From CAWJLS01 sp963843755 (lineage in GTDB: Bacteria > Acidobacteriota > Thermoanaerobaculia > Multivoradales > DATKCC01), in the NCBI GenBank assembly GCA_963843755.1, contig CAWJLS010000004.1, positions 1-64,000 on the forward strand: 64,000 bases of DNA. The letters run 5' to 3'. This document shows, in pieces, positions 58,277-64,000 of the stretch (the first letter of the stretch is position 1; every line of letters starts with the position of its first letter). The notes below the pieces were generated by a model. The model was not told the DNA's origin. It was given only the letters and a program-made list of their open reading frames with translations, and ran no database searches. Position numbers and translations under genes: made by a program.

Positions 58277-61200
58277 TCACTTCTTCTTCGAGTACAGCAT
58301 GACGGTCCCCTGCACCTTGGGAAGCTCGGCGCCTCCGCGGAGGGTCACCGTCAGGTTGTGGGAGCTTTCGAGGAACTTGGTGCGCTCTTCATCCTTCACC
58401 TCGGAGCCGTCCTTCTTGGTCAGCTCGAGATGCAGGTGGAGCAGCCGGTTCTTGTCGTCCTTTGCGTCGCCCTTCGGAAAATCCGTGGGCTTCGTGTTCT
58501 CGAACGACAGCGTGTAGGCGCCGAGTGAATCGGTCTCGATCCCGAAGGTCGCCTTGCCGCTGTGGAGGTCGGGGTAGGCGATGTCGTAGCGATATGGCAG
58601 CAAGAGATCGATCGTGTCGAGAACCTTGAGGCTCGTGGTCTTCACCTGAATCTGCGCCTCCTCCTCCATCTCGTAGAAGACGAGCTTCCCGTCGACCGGA
58701 TAGCGCTTACCTTCCGCTCTGGGCGCCGGCGTGACCACGAACGAGATCTGCAGCGTGTCGCCCGTCTCGAGATCCAGCATGCTCAGGTCGAGAGGGCCCT
58801 TGACCACGTGCACGGTCTTGTCGCCGGCCTTCTCTTCATCAGGCGTCGCCGTCTTGTCGACCTTGGGGCTCCACTCGCGCATCGCACCATCGGTGAGCGG
58901 CTTGGTGGGCCGGGCAAAGATGCCCAGGTGGTAATAGCCCGGGGGCAAGGCACCTTGGATGATCCGCACCGCGGCCTCCCCGGTCGTCTTCGGTCCCGCG
59001 TCGCCGCCCTTCTTGTCCTTCTTGTTTTTCGTGCCCTTTCCGTTACCCGTTGCGCTTCTCTCAGGCCCAATGAGCGCATGCCGGGCGAGGGCGAGCTTCA
59101 GGCCCGACTTCTCCGGCTGACCGCAGGCGAGCCCGGCGGCCTTCGGGTCGACCACGGTGACCTCCTTGGACGAAGCACCGTTGCGTGTCCAGAGGGTGAG
59201 GCGGGCCTTTCCACCGGCGCTGGGGATTTGTGGCAGTCCCTTCTTGAGGCCGGTGAAAGTCACCGCGACCCCGGCCATGTCCGGGAGCACGCGGATCGGT
59301 CCCGATTCGAGACCGTTGAGATAGGCCACCGAGCTACGCCAGACGTTGGTACCGTAAACAAGGAAGGTCACGTCGTCACGGCAGGTCGTGATGGACTTCG
59401 GAGACACAGCGGCGATGGAGGTGTAGGGCAGAGCGCCGCCGACCGTCTTCTGGGCGAGGTACTCGGTCAGTCCGTCCAGGTCGGCGCGGTTGAGTGGCAG
59501 GTAGACGGGGAAGTGGGTAATTCTGGTGCCCGACTTGTTTCCGACCGACGCGATGACGTCTCCGGCATGCCAGTTCGCGACCCAAGCGGTTTCCAGGATG
59601 AGCCGGACCCGGGGCCACCAACCAGGGATCGACAGGTCGACGGTGACCGGATAGTTGACCACCGGCCGGCGGAGCCGGAGGCTCCGTTGGTTGCCATCGA
59701 GGGTCGCCTGGGGCCCGAAGACCCAGCCGAACTGGGGGTCTTCACTGGCCGGCCAGGGTTCTAGCAACGGGTCGACTCTGTTGTCGGGATCTTTGGCGAC
59801 CGTGTTGCGCTTTTCGCAGGAGTGCCGACGGGCGCAGGGCTTGTTCGTGTTGCGTTCATGCTTGTAGGGAGCCGGCGGACGCGTCCGGCGCTCGGCGAAG
59901 CCGACCACCAGGGGCAGGCGTTCGAGCGCTTCGATGTCCGACCGGGTCGCGCGGAGGCGCTTGAGCGACGCCGCGGCCTTGAGGCCACGGGTCGGAAGGG
60001 ATGCGGCGAGTGCCACCGCGGACTCGAACGAGCGGACCGCGCTCGACGTGGTCGAGATCTGCTGCGCCAGCTCGACCGGTGCCGTGGCATAGACGTCGGC
60101 ACCGCCGTGGGCCACGCCCAGAGGTTGCTTGACGATGCCGGGCGCCAGCGGCCGGCAGTGCGCCTTGGCGTCGGCGCACGGCCTCACGACGGCCTCTCGG
60201 AACGACTTGGGTACTGCGGCGGCCTGCGAGGAGGTGGACGCTGCGCTGCCGAGCCCCTCCCGGCAGTCACGGCAGGATTCGAGGAACCGATACCTGAGCC
60301 GGTCGAGGGTGTCGGCACCATCGACGATCTGTTTGATCAGCTCCCTCATGTAGCTCGCGGTCTCGGTGTCGATCGAGCCGAGATCCCCGAGCCCCCGCAG
60401 GCTGGCGGACATGAACGGCTCGATTGCGGCTAGGTCCTGGAGCAACTGCCAGTGCTTGTGGGCTTCTGAGCAGCGGTGCGGCTCACAGCGCGCGCCGAGC
60501 GCGGGGAGCTTCCGGCTGTCCTCTTCGACCGCGCGGACGAACCGTAGAGCCCGATCGATCTTGTCCTTGATGACCTCGAGATCCGGGCAGTCCTCCGCCG
60601 CGCCGGGTCGGAGACAGGTGCAGGCCTTCGGCGCATTCGGGTTGGTCGGCATGCCCGGGGCGGTGCAGGTTCTCTCGGTCACCTGCTTCCACTCTGCGTA
60701 GATGCTCGGCGGCAGGGCGACGAACACATCAGGGTCTCCCTCGCGGACCTTCAGATTGGTCGAGTGAAACAGCGAACGTTCCAAGCCCATGCCCATGAGG
60801 AGATACGACTGATCGTGCTGGAGGGAACCGGCAGCCGGCTGGTTCAGGCGGTAGGTGACGTGCCCGAGCCAGGTCTTGTAGAGCTCGAGGACGTCGTCCT
60901 GACTCAGCTCCGGCGGCTCGAGGGTCAGCCGCGCGACGCCCATCTGGCGCTGGTGCGCCCCCGGCAGGACGGTTGCGTGGAACTGGAGCCGATAGAGGGA
61001 GTTTTGCCCCAGGTCGTGGGCGTCGTCGAGCTCCACCTCTGCCAGGGCGTTGCGTAGCTCTGCCCGATAGGCTTGGCGATCACGGAAATCCTCCCGCGGG
61101 GTCGCTTTCACATTGGCCTGGCGGATATCCGTGGTCTTCAGGAGTGAATCGACAAGCGTCTGGAGCGAGGTGACATTCACCCGGAGCTTCTTGAGGTCGA

Positions 61201-61363
61201 AATCGTCCTCTGTAGGCGTGGACATATCGTCGCCATTGCCCCCCGAGCCATCGTCGCTCATGGTCGTGCTCTGCTCCCCACCCTGGTCGGCGGTCTGGTC
61301 CGTCCCGGTGCTCTGGTCACCGCCGTTTCCCTGACCTGTTTGATCCGACGCCGCACCGGCCAC
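58277..61363 (-). CDS. Large hypothetical protein (1028 aa), low-complexity N-terminus
   Basis: Starts with ~55 residues of Gly/Asp/Thr/Gln low complexity, then a helical part (KKLRVNVTSLQTLVDSLLKT). A Cys-rich portion follows (TCTAPG, CTCLRPG, CEPHRC, CRDCREG), with WWPRVRLILETAWVANWHAG mid-way and an immunoglobulin-like C-terminal half (VTFLVYGTNVWRSSVAYLNG; TTGEAAVRIIQGALPPGYYH). No family recognised and no clear signal peptide. Immediately downstream of a lipoprotein gene on the same strand (gap 39 bases), so they probably form a surface pair. Confidence 0.6.
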   Translation of the reverse strand: MAGAASDQTGQGNGGDQSTGTDQTADQGGEQSTTMSDDGSGGNGDDMSTPTEDDFDLKKLRVNVTSLQTLVDSLLKTTDIRQANVKATPREDFRDRQAYRAELRNALAEVELDDAHDLGQNSLYRLQFHATVLPGAHQRQMGVARLTLEPPELSQDDVLELYKTWLGHVTYRLNQPAAGSLQHDQSYLLMGMGLERSLFHSTNLKVREGDPDVFVALPPSIYAEWKQVTERTCTAPGMPTNPNAPKACTCLRPGAAEDCPDLEVIKDKIDRALRFVRAVEEDSRKLPALGARCEPHRCSEAHKHWQLLQDLAAIEPFMSASLRGLGDLGSIDTETASYMRELIKQIVDGADTLDRLRYRFLESCRDCREGLGSAASTSSQAAAVPKSFREAVVRPCADAKAHCRPLAPGIVKQPLGVAHGGADVYATAPVELAQQISTTSSAVRSFESAVALAASLPTRGLKAAASLKRLRATRSDIEALERLPLVVGFAERRTRPPAPYKHERNTNKPCARRHSCEKRNTVAKDPDNRVDPLLEPWPASEDPQFGWVFGPQATLDGNQRSLRLRRPVVNYPVTVDLSIPGWWPRVRLILETAWVANWHAGDVIASVGNKSGTRITHFPVYLPLNRADLDGLTEYLAQKTVGGALPYTSIAAVSPKSITTCRDDVTFLVYGTNVWRSSVAYLNGLESGPIRVLPDMAGVAVTFTGLKKGLPQIPSAGGKARLTLWTRNGASSKEVTVVDPKAAGLACGQPEKSGLKLALARHALIGPERSATGNGKGTKNKKDKKGGDAGPKTTGEAAVRIIQGALPPGYYHLGIFARPTKPLTDGAMREWSPKVDKTATPDEEKAGDKTVHVVKGPLDLSMLDLETGDTLQISFVVTPAPRAEGKRYPVDGKLVFYEMEEEAQIQVKTTSLKVLDTIDLLLPYRYDIAYPDLHSGKATFGIETDSLGAYTLSFENTKPTDFPKGDAKDDKNRLLHLHLELTKKDGSEVKDEERTKFLESSHNLTVTLRGGAELPKVQGTVMLYSKKK

Positions 61364-61402
61364 GATCGCCGCCTGCTCGTGCTGCTCGATCTCGTCGAGG
61401 CG

Positions 61403-61873
61403 TTACTTCGCCTCGATCAGCTCCGCTTGCGCCTCGGCGAGCATCTTCATCTGCTTCGCCACCTCGGTCTGCTGCTTGAGGTCGTCCAACTCGTCCTCGC
61501 GTGTTGCCTGACGCCCGGCGAGTGGGTCGTAGGCGGCCTGGAGGGCGACCACCGTCGAGGTGAGAAGGCGCAGGTCCCGTTTGATCTGGGGCTCGAAGGT
61601 GGCGTCCTTGCTTGCGGTGATGAGCGTGGAGAGGTATTCGGCCTCTCGCTTGCGGTCGTTGACCAGTGTTTCCCTCGAGTAGATCTGCGGATCGCTCAAG
61701 GTGATTGCCGCGGCAGCCTGATCTGACCTTTCGTCGATGTCGTCGGCCGTCAGGGCCTTGTACGAGCACAAGCTGAAGCCACAGCAGCCCTGTAGCGTGG
61801 CTCCGAGGAAGCCGGCGAGAAACAGCACGGCGCAGAGAGGGCGGGCGGTCCGAGGGGTACGGCACAGGTCCAT
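61403..61873 (-). CDS. Lipoprotein with a helical domain
   Basis: 156 residues. Signal peptide (CAVLFLAGFLGATLQGC) with lipobox LQGC and a second Cys next to it. The mature part is helical and charged (DIDERSDQAAAAITLSDPQI, LRLLTSTVVALQAAYDPLAG, TEVAKQMKMLAEAQAELIEA), a probable coiled coil. Ends in TAA and is followed by the 1028-residue gene. Could anchor its partner to the outer membrane. Confidence 0.75.
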   Translation of the reverse strand: MDLCRTPRTARPLCAVLFLAGFLGATLQGCCGFSLCSYKALTADDIDERSDQAAAAITLSDPQIYSRETLVNDRKREAEYLSTLITASKDATFEPQIKRDLRLLTSTVVALQAAYDPLAGRQATREDELDDLKQQTEVAKQMKMLAEAQAELIEAK

Positions 61874-61914
61874 GGCGATCTCCCGGGTTGAATCGGTCGA
61901 TGGGTACCGGGTGC

Positions 61915-62305
61915 GACGGACCTGTGCCGGCGATTTCCCACCCCCTCCGCCGCCCCCGTCGTCGGGCTTCTTCGTCGATCCGGCCTACCCCGATTTCCAG
62001 CTCCGAGTCACCATCGGCAACCCCGGAGCCGACCATCGCCGGGGTGCGTCAACTCAACTGCCAGCCGGAGACGGTCTGCATGAGTGGGTGCGGTGCCGGG
62101 ACGCTCGGAGCTGTTCCTCCGGATTCTCGGCCCGCGCCCGAACGGGCACCTGTGGCCGACGATCGTCCGCTTCACTCTGTCGCGGGTGGTGGTGGAGATC
62201 CAGCAGTTGAGCACCGGCGAGCTGGAGACCTACGAGTTGGACGCGGTGCCCGCGGGCACGGACGATCTGTCCGGGCGTCAGGACCGGACAGGCTTCCTGC
62301 CGTAG
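61915..62305 (+). pseudogene. Frameshifted secreted protein of an Acidobacteriota-type family
   Basis: Three frames in succession spell one protein: FFVDPAYPDFQLRVTIGNP, then EPTIAGVRQLNCQPETVCMS, then GAVPGRSELFLRILGPRPNG and HLWPTIVRFTLSRVVVEIQQ, ending TGELETYELDAVPAGTDDLS...RTGFLP. I recognise the pattern C-x-PETxCxSGAxPGRSExFxRIxGPxPNGxLWPTxVxF from many secreted proteins of Thermoanaerobaculia-type genomes. Two shifts (near 62030 and 62083) break it. Confidence 0.6.
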
Positions 62306-62435
62306 AACTCCGTAGCACCGTCGGTTGTAAACGCTCCGGTGCGGCTCGCGTCACCGGAGCGCCTCACCGGAGCTTCGGTCTGCCTGCCCGGCAGGCCTTC
62401 GATCGGGCGCTGGCGCCGGGGTGAGCTCGCTCGTC

Positions 62436-64000
62436 CTACTCGCGCAGCACGTCGATCGGCTCGACGGCGGCGGCGCGGGTGGCGGGGAGGAGGGCCGCGC
62501 CGAGGGCGGTGGCCGCCAGGACGGCGGCGGCGACGGCGAGGGTGAGCGGGTCGGTCGCCTCGACGCCGTAGAGGAAGGTCGCGAGGAGGCGGGTCGTCGC
62601 CAGCGCCAGCACGGCGCCGAGGGCGAGGCCGCCCAGGATCAGGAGGCCGGCCTCGGAGAAGACCATGCGGATCACCTCCCGCGCCGTCGCCCCGAGCGCC
62701 ATGCGCACGCCGATCTCGCCCCGGCGGCTGGTGACGGCGTAGGAGAGGGTGCCGTAGAGGCCGATCACCGCCAGCAGCAGGGCGAGGCCGCCGAAGAACC
62801 CGGAGAGGGTGGCGAGCAGGCGTGCGCGGGTGAGCGACGAGGAGAGCTGATCGGACAGGGGCTTGACCTCGAGGGTGATCCCGGCGTTGATCCGCGCCGC
62901 CGCGTCCTTGATCGCACCGAGCAGGGCAGCGGGCGGTGCGCTGGTGCGGAGTGCGTACGTCCGGCGGGTGCCGAAGACGTCGCCCTGGCCGAAGGGTAGG
63001 TAGACTGTCGGGGGTGGGTCCTCGGTCAGCGACGTGTATTTCGCGTTGCCGACCACGCCGACCACTGTCACCGGGTCGTTCGTCGTGTCGCCGGACCGGG
63101 TGGCGAAGGTCTTGCCGAGCGGGCTCGCGCCGCCGAAGAACCTGTCGGCGAACGCCTGGTTGACCACGGCGACCCGCGGCGCGGCGTCGTCGTCGGTCGT
63201 GGTCAGGTCGCGCCCGGTGAGGAGCGGGGTCCCGAGGGTCTCGAAGTAGTCGTCGCTGACGGTGTTGAAGTAGGCCAGGGGCTCGTCGCGGTCCTTGGGA
63301 GTGAAGCCGTCCGTCACCACGTCCTCGTTCCACATGATGCCGCTCACCGGCGTGATCATCGACACGCTGGCCGACTCCACCTCCGGCAGGGCGCGCAGCG
63401 CGTCGAGCATGGCGCCGCGCGCGACGGTCCGTTGCGCGTCGTCGAAGCCGGTGTTGGTGAAGTCGGCGTTGACCAGCAGGACGCCGTCGCGGCGGAATCC
63501 CGGGTCGAGGGTGGAAAGGGTCCGGAAGCTGCCGACCAGCAGCCCGGCAGCGGTCACCAGCACCAGCGAAAGGGCCACCTGCCCCAGCACCAGCAGCTTG
63601 CCGGCGCGGTGCCGGGTGCCCCCTCGGATCCGGCCGCGGGAGGCGGAGCGGGTGGTCGTGCCGGGGTCGGCGCCGGCCGCCAGCCAGGCCGGGGCGAGGC
63701 CGAACAGGATGCCGGTCACCACGGCCACGGCGAGGGTGAAGGCGAGCACCCGGCCGTCGGGCGAGAGGTCGAGCCAGATCGGCCGCTCGCCGGTCGAGAG
63801 GAAGCTCACCAGCAGCCGGCTGGCCCAGCCGGCGAAGAGCGCTCCCAGCACCGCGCCGAGCAGCGACAGGACCACCGTCTCGGTCAGGAGCTGCCGGACC
63901 AGGCGGGCCCGGCCTGCGCCCAGGGCCTGCCGGATGGCGCTCTCCTCGCGCCGGGAGGCCGCCCGGGCCAGCAGCAGGTTGGCGATGTTGGCGCAGGCGA
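62436..64000 (-). CDS. ADOP/MacB-type ABC transporter permease, C-terminal part (5' end outside the window)
   Basis: The frame is open to the window edge. It shows a central FtsX/MacB permease core (LLLARAASRREESAIRQALG, TVVLSLLGAVLGALFAGWAS, LFGLAPAWLAAGADP), a periplasmic MacB_PCD-like domain (VESASVSMITPVSGIMWNED, YFETLGTPLLTGRDLTTTDD, VNQAFADRFFGGASPLGK) and the C-terminal FtsX domain (GGLALLLAVIGLYGTLSYAV, RMALGATAREVIRMVFSEAG). This two-core arrangement is the acidobacterial duplicated orphan permease (ADOP) type. It ends DVLRE. About 520 codons are seen; the full protein is ~800. Confidence 0.9.
   Translation of the reverse strand, partial: ACANIANLLLARAASRREESAIRQALGAGRARLVRQLLTETVVLSLLGAVLGALFAGWASRLLVSFLSTGERPIWLDLSPDGRVLAFTLAVAVVTGILFGLAPAWLAAGADPGTTTRSASRGRIRGGTRHRAGKLLVLGQVALSLVLVTAAGLLVGSFRTLSTLDPGFRRDGVLLVNADFTNTGFDDAQRTVARGAMLDALRALPEVESASVSMITPVSGIMWNEDVVTDGFTPKDRDEPLAYFNTVSDDYFETLGTPLLTGRDLTTTDDDAAPRVAVVNQAFADRFFGGASPLGKTFATRSGDTTNDPVTVVGVVGNAKYTSLTEDPPPTVYLPFGQGDVFGTRRTYALRTSAPPAALLGAIKDAAARINAGITLEVKPLSDQLSSSLTRARLLATLSGFFGGLALLLAVIGLYGTLSYAVTSRRGEIGVRMALGATAREVIRMVFSEAGLLILGGLALGAVLALATTRLLATFLYGVEATDPLTLAVAAAVLAATALGAALLPATRAAAVEPIDVLRE

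Noticed and set aside
1..64000. CRISPR array
   Set aside because: No regularly spaced direct repeats seen on reading through the window.
1..64000. Insertion sequence or transposase gene
   Set aside because: No DDE or HUH transposase motif and no terminal inverted repeats recognised; the only mobility gene is the tyrosine recombinase.

Overview
GC-rich bacterial DNA, most plausibly from an Acidobacteriota genome of the Thermoanaerobaculia type. This is inferred from gene families, not from a marker gene. The main pointers are an ADOP/MacB-like permease at the right edge, an ECF sigma factor (TIGR02999-like) overlapping a TPR Ser/Thr kinase, a frameshifted secreted protein of a kind I associate with that lineage, and carboxypeptidase-regulatory-like repeat proteins. 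No rRNA or complete tRNA is present.

Region 1 (1-8.6 kb, nearly all minus strand) is the end of a defence/mobile island. It holds a clipped abortive-infection-like gene, a decayed type I restriction locus (hsdM intact; rhuM and hsdS broken; a second hsdM 3' tail left over), two duplicated XRE genes each ATGA-coupled to a different downstream gene, a HigB/RelE-type toxin, and a two-gene cassette whose second product fuses a RadC/JAB domain to an H-NS-type DNA-binding tail. The region ends at a 3' tRNA-Arg fragment (8590-8636), a likely attachment-site scar.

Region 2 (9.3-14.1 kb) is cargo. It contains a nuclease-STAND-TPR protein that looks like a phage sensor/effector, and, convergent to it, a radical SAM/SPASM maturase followed by a previously hidden 45-residue Cys-rich peptide with a perfect Shine-Dalgarno. 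I read these two as a minimal RiPP locus.

Region 3 (14.3-21.8 kb) is an integrated element. It has a second RadC-H-NS cassette in opposite orientation, small unknown proteins, tandem XRE regulators, a DUF6908-like protein, a lipoprotein and a tyrosine recombinase. Six promoters share the layout GTTGAC-N18-GTAsys, and several place the start codon about 7 nt after the -10, which predicts leaderless mRNAs and a common regulon.

Region 4 (22-27.5 kb) has an AbiJ-like gene and a graveyard of toxin-antitoxin modules with frameshifts, plus a methyltransferase.

Region 5 (27.5-47.2 kb) is ordinary chromosome: kinase/sigma pair, secreted propeller protein, APC permease, Phd/ParE pair, heme lipoprotein, solute-binding protein, two secreted CarboxypepD_reg-like genes, three roadblock proteins with a hemerythrin, and a UMF1-like MFS transporter.

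Region 6 (47.2-56.9 kb) is a second defence-like neighbourhood: an 873-aa nitrilase-fold protein, MscS, an SF1 helicase with a MraZ-like gene upstream, and a divergent Nudix-membrane protein pair. Region 7 (56.9-64 kb) has DUF134/NifX-like genes, a macrodomain, two large unknown secreted-type proteins and the ADOP permease. Frameshifts are concentrated in accessory regions while the long core genes are intact, which favours real decay over random sequencing error, although single-base errors cannot be excluded.
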